DNA from: Rhizobium sp. FKL33 | GTDB lineage: Bacteria > Pseudomonadota > Alphaproteobacteria > Rhizobiales > Rhizobiaceae | Length of the DNA: 64,000 nt | Assembly (NCBI RefSeq): GCF_005222915.1 | Contig: NZ_STFX01000021.1 | Location: 114,998 to 178,997 of the forward strand | Reading direction: 5' to 3' | Part shown: positions 29,653 through 38,326 of the stretch, in pieces | Numbering within the stretch: the first letter of the stretch is position 1 | Layout of the letters: each line of letters opens with the position of its first letter | Position numbers and translations under genes: made by a program | Notes under the pieces: model-generated | The model's input: the letters and a program-made list of their open reading frames with translations, nothing else | What the model was told of the DNA's origin: nothing | The model's database searches: none

Positions 29653-31056
29653 TCAGCGCCCGTCGACGGTGCGCAGGCCGAACCACTTGTCCTTGACCTT
29701 GTTGTAATGTTCTTCCGGTTCGTAACGCGCCACCTTCAGCCCGACCGTCTCGATCGTCAGATGACCCATGGCGGCGACCGCGCCGAAGCTCGCCACCACG
29801 GCGTCGCGATTGGCGCTGGCCAGGCTTTCCTTCGCATTGAGCACACGAGCCTGGTAGTCGAGCACGTCGAGTGTGGTGGCCTGACCGACCTTGCGCTCTT
29901 CGAGCACGCCGTCCAGCGCCTGCTGGGCCGCCTGCAGCTGCACATTGCCGGCCTCGATCATCGCCTTGGCGGCGTCGAACTGCGCGATGGACGCGACGAT
30001 GGTGCGCTGCACCTCAAGGCGGACCGAATCGAGTTGGATCTGCTGCTGGCCCAGACGTTCCTTGGCCTGGCGGATCTCGCCATATTCCGCGCCGCCCTGA
30101 TAGATCGGCACATTGATGCGCGCGGTCACCGATGACGAATTATAGTTGTTCAGCGATGACCAGTCTGTATGGCCGTCATTTGCAGAGACTTGGCCCTGAA
30201 CGACGACACCAGGAAGAAGCGCTCCTTCGGCCGTCTTTACCTGGAATCCAGCGGAATCAATCGCATACATGGCGGCCACAACAGCAGGATGCTCTCGCCA
30301 CCCCGTCGCCACAGCATCATCGATCGATTCTGGCAGGGTCTTGCTCAGGGGCTTGGCCTGGCGAACGCTTTTGGGCGCGTCCCCCACGATCTGCACATAA
30401 ACTGCGCGGCTCTGTTTCAGCTGAAAATCCGCATTTGCGAGAGAACCTTCAGCCTGTGCAAGTTCGGCTTCGGCGAGGCTCACATCGGTTTTGGTGCCTT
30501 CACCCACTTCAAGCCGCGACTTGGCGGCATTCACCTGCTCGCGCAAAAACGCCAGATTTTGCTTGCGGATAGAGACGATTTCCTGGTCGCGAGCAATGTT
30601 GGCGTAGGATTGCGCTGCGGAAAGCAGCGTCTGGATCTCCGTGGCCTTCAAATTTGCACGCTCAGAGTAGACATTGGACTCAGCCGCTCTGACGCGGTTC
30701 AAAGTCTGGAACCCATCAAAAACTTGCTGCGTTATGGTCAACCCAACCGATTTGCTCAAGACATCCGGTGAATTTGTCGATTCCTTCAAATCCGCGCCGC
30801 TATAGCGGGTCTTGGTCATTTGACCGAATCCAGAGACCTGCGGCCGCCAGCCGGCCTTGGCGATCGTCACGCCTTCATCCGTCGCGCGAAGCCCGGCGCG
30901 GGCCGCGTTGAGATCGGGATTGTTCTCATAAGCCTTGGCCATCGCGTCGAAAATGCTGTCGGCCCATGCCGCGCTTGACAAGGCGACGATTGCCGGCGCC
31001 ATGATGGCCGCCAGCAAGGCTGTTTTAACTTTCGACACTTTACCCACCCTGCGCAT
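29653..31056 (-). CDS. tolC: TolC-family outer membrane efflux protein
   Basis: A 467-aa outer-membrane channel protein. It has a signal peptide (about residues 1-33, ending SSAAWA), then two OEP repeats of alternating coiled-coil helices and beta strands (SIFDAMAKAYENNPDLNAARA ... VGEGTKTDVSLAEAELAQAE ... VGQATTLDVLDYQARVLNAKE). It connects inner-membrane ABC or RND pumps to the exterior and is a plausible exit duct for the RTX protease at 20949. The ATG at 31056 with gaagg upstream is preferred over a start at 31092. It lies 236 bp from pcm, which is upstream on the same strand. Confidence 0.93.
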   Translation of the reverse strand: MRRVGKVSKVKTALLAAIMAPAIVALSSAAWADSIFDAMAKAYENNPDLNAARAGLRATDEGVTIAKAGWRPQVSGFGQMTKTRYSGADLKESTNSPDVLSKSVGLTITQQVFDGFQTLNRVRAAESNVYSERANLKATEIQTLLSAAQSYANIARDQEIVSIRKQNLAFLREQVNAAKSRLEVGEGTKTDVSLAEAELAQAEGSLANADFQLKQSRAVYVQIVGDAPKSVRQAKPLSKTLPESIDDAVATGWREHPAVVAAMYAIDSAGFQVKTAEGALLPGVVVQGQVSANDGHTDWSSLNNYNSSSVTARINVPIYQGGAEYGEIRQAKERLGQQQIQLDSVRLEVQRTIVASIAQFDAAKAMIEAGNVQLQAAQQALDGVLEERKVGQATTLDVLDYQARVLNAKESLASANRDAVVASFGAVAAMGHLTIETVGLKVARYEPEEHYNKVKDKWFGLRTVDGR

Positions 31057-31113
31057 GACGCCTTCTTGCCGACGCCTTCCGCGACACGTCATGTGCCGTC
31101 CGCCGGAGCGTCG

Positions 31114-31131
31114 CGCGAAGCATGCTTCGCG
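31114..31131. promoter_or_regulatory. Perfect 18-bp palindrome upstream of tolC
   Basis: CGCGAAGCATGCTTCGCG is fully self-complementary and lies 58 bp upstream of the tolC start, within the likely promoter/leader region. It could be a repressor operator or a leader hairpin. Its regulator is unknown. Confidence 0.4.
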
Positions 31132-31235
31132 AGCCGCACTATGCGGATTGAAGCGGGCCGCGGCAACCGGTTAACAGAGTTTTACGCCCTTCAATCTGTG
31201 GACACGTTGCGAGGCGGCAACAATTCAGTGTTCCG

Positions 31236-31265
31236 TGAAAATAGAAAGGGCGGCCGAAGCCGCCC
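31236..31265 (-). terminator. Terminator of pcm
   Basis: On the minus strand GGGCGGC-TTCG-GCCGCCC is followed by TTTCTATTTT, 27 bp after the pcm stop. It separates pcm from tolC. Confidence 0.85.
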
Positions 31266-31292
31266 AGAAAACGATCTAGGAACCCAAAAGTC

Positions 31293-31937
31293 TCAGAACA
31301 CGAATTCCGGCGCTTTCTCAAAGCCCGCGAGCGTCCTGACCGATGTGTTGAATCCGAAGCGCTCCGACACCGCGCCGCTTTCACGCACGAAGATGCGCGC
31401 GCTCGATGAAAGCCCCTCGCCGATCACAGCCACCAGACGGCCGCCTTCCTTGAGCTGGTCGAACAACGCCTGCGGCAATTCCTCGACCGCGCCATTGACG
31501 AAAATCGCGTCATACGGCCCCTTGGAGGGACAGCCGGCGGAAAGCTTGCCGGTGACAAGCGTGACATTCTCGACGCCGTCGAGCGCGCTCTTGGCGAACT
31601 CGGCCACAACGACCGATTCTTCCACCGTCGTCACGATCGCGCCGATATGCGCCATCAACGCCGCCGAATAGCCGCTCGCGCCGCCGATTTCGAGGACGCG
31701 TTCGCCGGCGCGCAGATCGAGAAGCTGCAGCATCTTGGCGAGCGGCGACGGTTCCATCACATAGCGGCCATCGCCGACATTGAGATCGGTGTCGATATAG
31801 GAGAGCGCCTTGAGATGTTCCGGTGTGAATTTTTCGCGCGGAACCGCAAGGAACGCCGCGAGCACCGAGCGGGACGTCACGTCCGTCGTGCGAATCTGAT
31901 TGTCGACCATTTTGGCGCGCTGCGCTGCGTAATCCAT
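31293..31937 (-). CDS. pcm: Protein-L-isoaspartate O-methyltransferase family protein
   Basis: A 214-aa SAM-dependent methyltransferase of the PCMT family. The SAM-binding motif VLEIGGASGYSAALMA is near residue 80, and VPREKFTPEHL is the conserved N-terminal block. The classical enzyme methylates damaged isoaspartyl residues for repair. Several alphaproteobacterial paralogues next to tolC lack a tested activity, so the substrate is inferred. The start at 31937 (MDYAAQRAKMVDNQIRTTDV) fits relatives better than 31952; neither has a strong ribosome site. Confidence 0.85.
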   Translation of the reverse strand: MDYAAQRAKMVDNQIRTTDVTSRSVLAAFLAVPREKFTPEHLKALSYIDTDLNVGDGRYVMEPSPLAKMLQLLDLRAGERVLEIGGASGYSAALMAHIGAIVTTVEESVVVAEFAKSALDGVENVTLVTGKLSAGCPSKGPYDAIFVNGAVEELPQALFDQLKEGGRLVAVIGEGLSSSARIFVRESGAVSERFGFNTSVRTLAGFEKAPEFVF

Positions 31938-32111
31938 TGTCTCAGGCCCCATCGTAAAGCTTTAAGAACCGCTTGCCTGCGAGCGGTATTAGTCCGCCTG
32001 CGTCGCGCTTTCAAGCGGGCGCGCGCCGCAACGCAAAAAAGAACGGGAAGAACAAAAGAAAAAGCCGATCGCGCTGGGCGATCGGCTCTCACGCGGCCAA
32101 TGCCGCCAATA

Positions 32112-32186
32112 TGGCTCCTCGGGCCGGATTCGAACCGGCGACCTGTCGATTAACAGTCGAATGCTCTACCGCTGAGCTACCAAGGA
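32112..32186 (-). tRNA. tRNA-Asn (GTT), copy 1
   Basis: 75 nt including an encoded CCA. The anticodon loop reads CTGTTAA (GTT), and the T-loop GGTTCGAATCC and D-arm AGCTCAGCGGTAGAGC are intact. Acceptor stem TCCTTGG / CCGAGGA has a T-A pair at position 4. It lies 45 bp downstream of copy 2 on the same strand. Confidence 0.97.
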
Positions 32187-32231
32187 TCAACGCGATCATC
32201 TTATACAGCTTCCACTCTGCTGATGCAAAGT

Positions 32232-32306
32232 TGGCTCCCCGGGCCGGATTCGAACCGGCGACCTGTCGATTAACAGTCGAATGCTCTACCGCTGAGCTAC
32301 CAGGGA
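32232..32306 (-). tRNA. tRNA-Asn (GTT), copy 2
   Basis: 75 nt including CCA, identical to copy 1 except for a compensated acceptor change: TCCCTGG / CCGGGGA, with C-G at position 4. The two are probably co-transcribed from the promoter at 32337-32365. Confidence 0.97.
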
Positions 32307-32336
32307 ATAACTGCGTGTTCCGCGTCGTTGGGCGGC

Positions 32337-32365
32337 GTAATACAAACGCTTTTCCGTTTTGCCAA
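32337..32365 (-). promoter_or_regulatory. Sigma-70-type promoter of the tRNA-Asn pair
   Basis: On the minus strand TTGGCA, a 17-bp spacer, and TATTAC. The predicted start is about 24 nt upstream of the first tRNA-Asn. The match is 5/6 at -35 and 4/6 at -10. Confidence 0.6.
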
Positions 32366-32598
32366 GCGATTTTTTCGAATTTCCCTATTTTTCGCAAGGA
32401 CAAGTCATCAAACCACTGAGGAACTCGACGCCGTCGCCCGGCCATTGTGACGGCGGCAAAATCTCCCCCATCTTTTTCCAAATCCGTCTTGCAGAGCGCA
32501 GACCTTCCTGTTAGAAGCCCGCCAACCGCCGGGATGGTGAAACAAACGTCCCTGACACATGCGCGTCCGCCCTCAAAATCGGTCGTCGCATCACGAGA

Positions 32599-32672
32599 GG
32601 CCTCGTGGCGGAGTGGTGACGCAGAGGACTGCAAATCCTTGTACCCCGGTTCAATTCCGGGCGAGGCCTCCA
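32599..32672 (+). tRNA. tRNA-Cys (GCA)
   Basis: 74 nt including CCA. The acceptor stem GGCCTCG / CGAGGCC is perfect, the anticodon loop CTGCAAA gives GCA, and the T-arm CCCCGGTTCAATTCCGGG is intact. Its 3' end is 7 bp from the stop of the convergent zinc-ribbon gene. No terminator is evident between them. Confidence 0.97.
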
Positions 32673-32679
32673 AAATCTT

Positions 32680-32976
32680 CTAGATTTGATCGTTGTTTTT
32701 GCTGCGCAAATACCGAGCGGCATCGTCAGGCAACGCCTCCGCAGCCGACAGCACCACCGCGACGTCCTTGCCGCCGCAACGACTGCATACCAGTCGCGGC
32801 GCAAGATCGGGCGGCAGCGCGCTTTGCGCTTCGCCAAGTTTTTCGATCATGGCCGAAAGGTCGAGAGGCGCGCTCCAATGACATCCGTCATTGTTGCAAT
32901 AGGCATGCAGATGCAGGCCCGCATCGCGCAGCGCGCCGAGTGTCCTGTGTCTGACGGCGATCAGTTTTTCGCGCAT
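32680..32976 (-). CDS. Small zinc-ribbon protein of unknown function
   Basis: A 98-aa protein. A helical N-terminus is followed by two cysteine pairs, C27/C32 (CNNDGCH) and C64/C67 (CSRCGGKD), that could bind one zinc ion. It ends with an Ala/Asp-rich helix. I do not recognise a named family; relatives are annotated as hypothetical zinc-ribbon proteins in rhizobia. The ATG at 32976 has a perfect AGGAGG site, which rules out the longer frame to 32997. It converges with tRNA-Cys. Confidence 0.75.
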   Translation of the reverse strand: MREKLIAVRHRTLGALRDAGLHLHAYCNNDGCHWSAPLDLSAMIEKLGEAQSALPPDLAPRLVCSRCGGKDVAVVLSAAEALPDDAARYLRSKNNDQI

Positions 32977-33127
32977 GTCGCCTCCTTGTCGAAACATGGC
33001 GCTTCAACGGAAAAAAGGAAAGACGCCCTGTTGCGAGGCGATATCTTGCCGACCGTTTTGCTTATATTAACATTCACTTGCGAAAGTGATCTTGTCGTCG
33101 GAATCACGGGCCGACGGGAGGTTTCCG

Positions 33128-33436
33128 TTGAAAAGCCGCTTCACTTTGCATCTGGGCCAGATCGAATTCGGAATTCGTCGCGTGAATTCCGCATCCGCGC
33201 CGAAATTTCTCGCCACGACGCAGGCGCTTCTCGGCGAAATGGGTCAACAGAGCGAACAGACGCCTGAATTGATCGATGACATCGCAGCCGTCGATCAGGC
33301 GCTGCGCATGCTCGCCGAATATGCCGCCGCCTTTCGGACCGAGACCAAAGAGCCGAGCTATCTCACCCAAGCCCGTCGCAAGGCGCTCGAAGATCTCGAG
33401 CATTTGCGCAAACGGCTCATCGCTTCCGCGGCCTGA
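33128..33436 (+). CDS. Hypothetical 102-aa helical protein
   Basis: The frame reads cleanly from 33086. The best start is the TTG at 33128, 7 bp after GGGAGG, giving MKSRFTLHLGQIEFGI. The rest is strongly helical with heptad-like leucines (ALLGEMGQQ, LIDDIAAVDQALRMLAEYAAA, RKALEDLEHLRKRL). There is no signal peptide or membrane segment. No family is recognised. Codon use resembles its neighbours. It is followed after 64 bp by the 57-aa membrane protein gene. Confidence 0.55.
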   Translation: MKSRFTLHLGQIEFGIRRVNSASAPKFLATTQALLGEMGQQSEQTPELIDDIAAVDQALRMLAEYAAAFRTETKEPSYLTQARRKALEDLEHLRKRLIASAA

Positions 33437-33500
33437 GTTCCCTCACGCACATTTTGGAACGCTCGTCGCGCCGAGGCGTCGGGTCGGCGAAGGAGACCAG

Positions 33501-33674
33501 TCATGAGAACCGATGACGAACCCGCGGCTTGCGCCGCGCGCCGACAGTCCCGACCATAATAAGAAGCGAATGGCCCTCGGCAAGGGACTCCTCGTAATCT
33601 TCCTGGCCTTCGCGGCGATGATGTTCGCTCTCTACGCCACGATTCTCATCTGGACAGGAATTGCGGCGGCATAA
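33501..33674 (+). CDS. 57-aa single-helix membrane protein
   Basis: A short frame with a good AAGGAG site 7 bp before the ATG. The protein has a polar, charged N-terminus (MRTDDEPAACAARP ... NKKR) and one hydrophobic helix at about residues 28-52 (LLVIFLAFAAMMFALYATIL), ending in GIAAA. The positive NKKR before the helix predicts N-in topology. No homologue is recognised. It lies between the 102-aa protein gene and the BA14K gene, all on the plus strand. Confidence 0.6.
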
Positions 33675-33785
33675 CAGCCGATCATGGGGGTTGGCGAAGG
33701 ACCATTGGTGAATCGTCTTCGCCACGGAACAATTACCGGCGGTCGAGCCTTATGTCGAAAGATAAACTTCGAAGAGGTGCACATC

Positions 33786-34223
33786 ATGGCTCGTTTCTCA
33801 ATGTCAGCCGCTGCTATCGGAATTGGCGCTATCATGACCGTAACCAGCATTATGCCCGCCAGCGCACAGCCCATGCCGCTTCCCCGTCCGCAGGCGGAAG
33901 CGGGCGCGGAGGTGGTTCAGGTTCGCGAACAGGGACGCCGCATCATCCGCCAGCGTCACAACAGCTGGCGCGGCCATCGCGGCTACCGCCATCACCGTCA
34001 CGGCTATCGCCGTCATTCCGATGGGTTCTGGTATCCCCTCGCCGCTTTTTCGGCCGGTGCGATCATCGGCGGAGCCATCGCCGGGCCGACGGTGCGCGTG
34101 CGCACGGGAAATCCCCATCGCCGTTGGTGCCGCAATCATTACCAGTCCTATCGCGCTTACGATAACACGTTCCAACCCTATAGCGGTCCGCGTCGTCAGT
34201 GCATCTCGCCTTATGGCGGCTGA
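33786..34223 (+). CDS. BA14K family protein
   Basis: A 145-aa protein. It has a signal peptide (1-27, ending ASA), an Arg/His-rich region ([14 protein letters not shown]), a Gly/Ala hydrophobic stretch ([15 protein letters not shown]), and a C-terminal BA14K motif with [29 protein letters not shown]. The namesake is the Brucella 14-kDa immunoreactive protein with lectin-like activity. The role here is unknown; an envelope location is likely. gaggtg precedes the ATG at 33786. Confidence 0.88.
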   Translation: MARFSMSAAAIGIGAIMTVTSIMPASAQPMPLPRPQAEAGAEVVQVREQGRRIIRQRHNSWRGHRGYRHHRHGYRRHSDGFWYPLAAFSAGAIIGGAIAGPTVRVRTGNPHRRWCRNHYQSYRAYDNTFQPYSGPRRQCISPYGG

Positions 34224-34236
34224 TCCATACCCTGCG

Positions 34237-34264
34237 AGGGGCCGAGACGATCGGCCCCTTTTTC
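34237..34264 (+). terminator. Terminator of the BA14K gene
   Basis: A 9-bp stem, AGGGGCCGA / TCGGCCCCT, followed by TTTTT, 13 bp after the stop. Confidence 0.85.
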
Positions 34265-34345
34265 GTTCCACTGTTCGTCCTTCTCATTGATCCTCCAACG
34301 AAAACCACGCGTAGATTGTCGCTGAGGCAACAGGGATGCGACGAC

Positions 34346-35818
34346 GTGACAGATAAGAATTCGGACCAGCGCCCATCGATCGTCTGGTTTCGCCGCGATC
34401 TGCGGCTCAACGACAATCTGGCGCTGAACGCTGCGTTGGAAGCCGGTGGACCGGTTGTCTGCGTCTATATCCGCAATCCAGAAGACACGCATGCCGGCGC
34501 GCATGGCGCGGCGCAAGCCTGGTGGCTACATCATTCCCTGGAAAAGTTGCGCGCGGCCGTGAAAGACAGAGGAAACAACGTTCTGCTCCTCACGGGCCCC
34601 ACGCAAACTGTTCTGGACAGACTCATTGACGAGACCGGCGCCAGGGCCGTGTTCTGGAACCGTCGTTATGATCACGCATCGCGCGACATCGACGCAGCCA
34701 TCAAGAAACATCTGAAAGCCCGAGGTCTCGACGCCAGAAGCTTTGGTGGGTTCCTGCTGCATGACCCGATGGCGGTGATGACCGGACAGGGGAAGCGGTT
34801 TTCCGTCTATTCTCCGTTCTGGCGGGCATTCGACGCGCATTATGCGCCGCCGGACGCCATTCCCGCATCCGACCGCATTCCTGCTTGCGCCGGCGCGCCG
34901 GAAAGCGAAGATCTTTCGGCCTGGAGCCTTTTGCCCACAAAACCGGATTGGGCCGGCGGCTTCCGCGACGCCTGGACGCCGGGCGAGGCCGGGGCAGAGG
35001 CCGCGCTTGAGACGTTTCTCGACCAGGCCATCAAAGGCTACAAGAAGAACCGCGACATTCCGGGGCAAAGGACCACCTCGCGATTGTCTCCCCATCTCGC
35101 CTTCGGCGAAATCTCTCCCCACCGGGTCTGGCGCGCCACAGAGACGCTGACCGACGCCATTCCGGCCGAGGACGTCATTCACTTTCGCAAGGAGCTCGCC
35201 TGGCGGGAATTTTCCTGGCATCTCCTGTTTCACGTTCCGGACCTGCCGAGCCGGAATCTCAATCGAAAATTCGACGCCTTTCCCTGGGCTGAAAATCCCG
35301 AGGGGCTAAAGTCGTGGACGCGCGGCATGACGGGCTATCCGATCGTCGACGCCGGCATGCGCGAACTCTGGAGCACCGGCTGGATGCACAATCGCGTCCG
35401 CATGGTCACCGCCTCCTTCCTCATCAAGGACCTGTTGATACACTGGACCGAAGGCGAAGCCTGGTTCCGCGACACGCTCGTCGATGTCGATCTCGCCAGC
35501 AACGCCGCAAGCTGGCAATGGGTGGCGGGTTGCGGGGCGGACGCTGCGCCTTACTTCCGGATTTTCAATCCGGTCAAGCAGGGCGAAACTTTCGACCCCG
35601 ACGGCGCGTATGTGCGCCGTTATTGCCCGGAACTGGCCCGCCTGCCCGACCGTTACATCCACAAGCCATGGGAAGCGCCGCGCGAGGTACTGTCGCAGGC
35701 GGGCGTCAGGCTCGGCGAAACCTATCCGAAGCCGATCGTGGATCACGATCGGGCGCGCAAGGCGGCGCTGGCGGCCTATGGGGAGATCTCCGGCTCGAAC
35801 GCCGGGGACGAAGCCTGA
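34346..35818 (+). CDS. phrB: Deoxyribodipyrimidine photolyase
   Basis: A 490-aa flavoprotein that repairs UV-induced cyclobutane dimers with light. The N-terminal antenna domain begins IVWFRRDLRLNDN. The FAD domain contains GQRTTSRLSPHLAFGEISP, GMTGYPIVDAGMRELWSTGWMHNRVRM, and NAASWQWVAGCGADAAPYFRIFNP. This is the class I CPD photolyase pattern. The frame is open back to 34199, but the GTG at 34346 after caggga is the natural start. It stands alone between the BA14K terminator and cfa. Confidence 0.94.
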   Translation: MTDKNSDQRPSIVWFRRDLRLNDNLALNAALEAGGPVVCVYIRNPEDTHAGAHGAAQAWWLHHSLEKLRAAVKDRGNNVLLLTGPTQTVLDRLIDETGARAVFWNRRYDHASRDIDAAIKKHLKARGLDARSFGGFLLHDPMAVMTGQGKRFSVYSPFWRAFDAHYAPPDAIPASDRIPACAGAPESEDLSAWSLLPTKPDWAGGFRDAWTPGEAGAEAALETFLDQAIKGYKKNRDIPGQRTTSRLSPHLAFGEISPHRVWRATETLTDAIPAEDVIHFRKELAWREFSWHLLFHVPDLPSRNLNRKFDAFPWAENPEGLKSWTRGMTGYPIVDAGMRELWSTGWMHNRVRMVTASFLIKDLLIHWTEGEAWFRDTLVDVDLASNAASWQWVAGCGADAAPYFRIFNPVKQGETFDPDGAYVRRYCPELARLPDRYIHKPWEAPREVLSQAGVRLGETYPKPIVDHDRARKAALAAYGEISGSNAGDEA

Positions 35819-35897
35819 GAAGCGGATGTTTAGGCTCGACAAATGCCGAAATATTTGCGGAACTGAAAATGCGGGACAGGGATGAAAAGGGGACAGG

Positions 35898-37157
35898 ATG
35901 AACATGGCGCAGCATAGCGAAATCACCCAGGGGACGGCGGCCGCCGAGCCGCTCACATCCGCCAATCTCTCCCAATTCAACAAGGGCCTGCCGCTGACCG
36001 TGCAAATGATTTTCAAGGGCCTCGTCAATATCGACGTCGGCTCGCTCACGCTTCGCACGCCGGAAGGACGGCTCGTCCATATTGCGGGCCATAAACCGGG
36101 GCCGAACGCGGTGATCGCGCTTCAGAACTGGAACCTCTTCACCCGCTCCATCACCGGCGGCGCCATAGCAGCCGCCGAATCCTATATCGACGGCGACTGG
36201 GACAGCGACGATATCGGCCAGTTCCTCGAACTGTTCCTGGTCAACCAGCATGTCGGCGGCCGTTTCGCCAACGGCGCGCGCGGCCTGCTGCGCATCATCG
36301 AGCGCTTCCGCCACTGGATGAACGCCAACACCAAGACCGGCTCCAAGCGCAATATTTCGGCGCATTACGATCTCGGCAACGAGTTCTACAAGGCATGGCT
36401 CGACCCGACCATGACCTATTCATCGGCGCTCTATTCCACCGGCGCGAATGATCTGCCCTCCGCCCAACGCGCCAAATATCGCGCGCTTGCCGAAGCCACC
36501 GGCATTCAGCCCGGCGATCGCGTGCTGGAGATCGGCTGCGGCTGGGGCGGCTTTGCGGAATTCGCCGCAAGCGAGATCGGCTGCAAGGTCACCGGTCTGA
36601 CGATTTCCCGCGAGCAGCTGAAATTCGCCACCGAGCGCATGCAGCGTCAGGGACTGTCGGATAAGGTCGATTTGAAATTCCAGGATTACCGCGACGAAAC
36701 CGGCATCTACGACAAGATCGTCTCGATCGAAATGTTCGAGGCGGTCGGCGAGCGCTACTGGCCCGTCTATTTCGGCAAATTGCGCGAATGTCTGAAGCCG
36801 GGCGGCCGCGCCGGTCTGCAGGTCATCACCATCGACGAAAAAGCCTATGCGGATTACAAGGCCAATCCCGATTTCATCCAGAAATACATTTTCCCGGGCG
36901 GCATGCTGCCGACCCCTCGCCATCTCGCCGAACATGGCGCGAAAGCCGGCCTGTCGCTGGTCAGCAGCTTCGGCTTCGGCCATGATTACGCCCGCACTCT
37001 GGCCGAATGGCGGGTGAAATTCTGGGAGACCTGGGAGCGGTTGCAGCCGCTCGGCTTCGATCAGCGCTTCAAGCGTCTTTGGGAGTTCTATTTCTTCTAT
37101 TGCGAAGCCGGCTTCCGCTCGCGCAATATCGACGTGCGCCAGGTGGTCTATGCCTGA
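35898..37157 (+). CDS. cfa: Cyclopropane-fatty-acyl-phospholipid synthase
   Basis: A 419-aa enzyme methylating membrane lipid double bonds with SAM. Motifs are NISAHYDLGNEFYKAWLDPTMTYS, the SAM loop VLEIGCGWGGFAEFAA, and FQDYRDETGIYDKIVSIEMFEAVGERYW. The length is normal for the short alphaproteobacterial CFA type. It starts 79 bp after the photolyase stop, with an unremarkable ggacagg ribosome site. Cyclopropane lipids typically protect against acid and starvation; this is family knowledge. Confidence 0.95.
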   Translation: MNMAQHSEITQGTAAAEPLTSANLSQFNKGLPLTVQMIFKGLVNIDVGSLTLRTPEGRLVHIAGHKPGPNAVIALQNWNLFTRSITGGAIAAAESYIDGDWDSDDIGQFLELFLVNQHVGGRFANGARGLLRIIERFRHWMNANTKTGSKRNISAHYDLGNEFYKAWLDPTMTYSSALYSTGANDLPSAQRAKYRALAEATGIQPGDRVLEIGCGWGGFAEFAASEIGCKVTGLTISREQLKFATERMQRQGLSDKVDLKFQDYRDETGIYDKIVSIEMFEAVGERYWPVYFGKLRECLKPGGRAGLQVITIDEKAYADYKANPDFIQKYIFPGGMLPTPRHLAEHGAKAGLSLVSSFGFGHDYARTLAEWRVKFWETWERLQPLGFDQRFKRLWEFYFFYCEAGFRSRNIDVRQVVYA

Positions 37158-37278
37158 TAGGTTGAAATCCTATTCCGCCCTCATGGCCGTCCCAGGCAAC
37201 TAAATTCCTTGCGCAACACGGGTCCGGCGTGAAAAACACCGGGTCTTGTAACCAAGAATAAAACAGGCGGACAGGATC

Positions 37279-38319
37279 ATGGCTGCGCAGCAAACCGTTC
37301 TCGATCTCATCGGCAATACGCCGCTCATCAAGCTCAAGCGCGCCAGCGAGGAAACCGGCTGCACCATTCTCGGCAAGGCCGAGTTTCTCAATCCCGGCCA
37401 GTCGGTGAAGGATCGCGCCGCGCTCTACATCATCCGCGACGCCGAGCGCAAAGGCCTGTTGCAGCCCGGCGGCGTGATCGTCGAAGGCACCGCCGGCAAC
37501 ACGGGCATCGGCCTGACCATGGTCGCCAAGGCGCTCGGCTATCGCACCGTCATCGTCATTCCCGAGACGCAGAGCCAGGAAAAGAAGGATGCGCTGAGGC
37601 TGCTGGGCGCCGAACTCGTGGAAGTGCCGGCCGTCCCTTACAAGAATGCCAACAATTACGTGAGGCTCTCGGGCCGGCTGGCGGAGCATCTGGCCAAGAC
37701 CGAGCCGAACGGCGCGATCTGGGCCAACCAGTTCGACAATGTCGTCAACCGCCAGGCGCATATCGAGACCACCGCGCCGGAAATCTGGACGCAGACCGAC
37801 GGCAAAGTCGACGGCTTTATCTGCGCGGTTGGTTCGGGCGGCACGCTCGCAGGCGTGGCGGCGGGCCTGAAGGGCTTCAACAAGGACATCAAGATCGGCC
37901 TCGCCGATCCCGAAGGCGCTGCGCTCTATAATTTCTACGCCCATGGCCAGCTGGCGTCGCAGGGCAGCTCGATCACCGAGGGAATCGGCCAGGGCCGCAT
38001 CACCGCCAATCTCGAAGACTTCACGCCGGATTTCCAGTATCAGATCCCCGACGCGGAAGCCCTGCCGATCGTCTTCGATCTGGTGGAAAATGAAGGCCTT
38101 TGCCTCGGCGGCTCCTCGGGCATCAATATCGCCGGCGCCATCCGCCTTGCAAAAGACTTAGGCCCGGGCCATACAATCGTGACCATCCTTTGCGATTACG
38201 GCAACCGGTACCAGTCCAAGCTCTTCAATCCCGCCTTCCTGTCCGAAAAGGGCTTGCCCCTTCCGACCTGGCTCACGAAGACTTCGGGCATCCGGCCGCC
38301 CTTCGAACCTGTAGAGTGA
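37279..38319 (+). CDS. cysK: Cysteine synthase A (O-acetylserine sulfhydrylase)
   Basis: A 346-aa PLP enzyme. LIGNTPLIKLKRASE opens the fold, NPGQSVKDRAA carries the PLP lysine near residue 44, and EGTAGNTGIGL, GSGGTLAGV and LGGSSGINIAGA complete the phosphate- and substrate-binding loops. It uses sulfide and the O-acetylserine made by CysE. TAGNTGIGL is the beta-substituting type II variant often seen in rhizobia. It is followed after 7 bp by the AlaX-type gene, so the two are likely co-transcribed. Confidence 0.94.
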   Translation: MAAQQTVLDLIGNTPLIKLKRASEETGCTILGKAEFLNPGQSVKDRAALYIIRDAERKGLLQPGGVIVEGTAGNTGIGLTMVAKALGYRTVIVIPETQSQEKKDALRLLGAELVEVPAVPYKNANNYVRLSGRLAEHLAKTEPNGAIWANQFDNVVNRQAHIETTAPEIWTQTDGKVDGFICAVGSGGTLAGVAAGLKGFNKDIKIGLADPEGAALYNFYAHGQLASQGSSITEGIGQGRITANLEDFTPDFQYQIPDAEALPIVFDLVENEGLCLGGSSGINIAGAIRLAKDLGPGHTIVTILCDYGNRYQSKLFNPAFLSEKGLPLPTWLTKTSGIRPPFEPVE

Positions 38320-38326
38320 CTGAACC

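Noticed and set aside
32089..32673. 194-aa frame containing repeated GSSAVEHSTVNRQVAGSNPARG
   Set aside because: It is a translation of the two tRNA-Asn genes, a well-known false protein.
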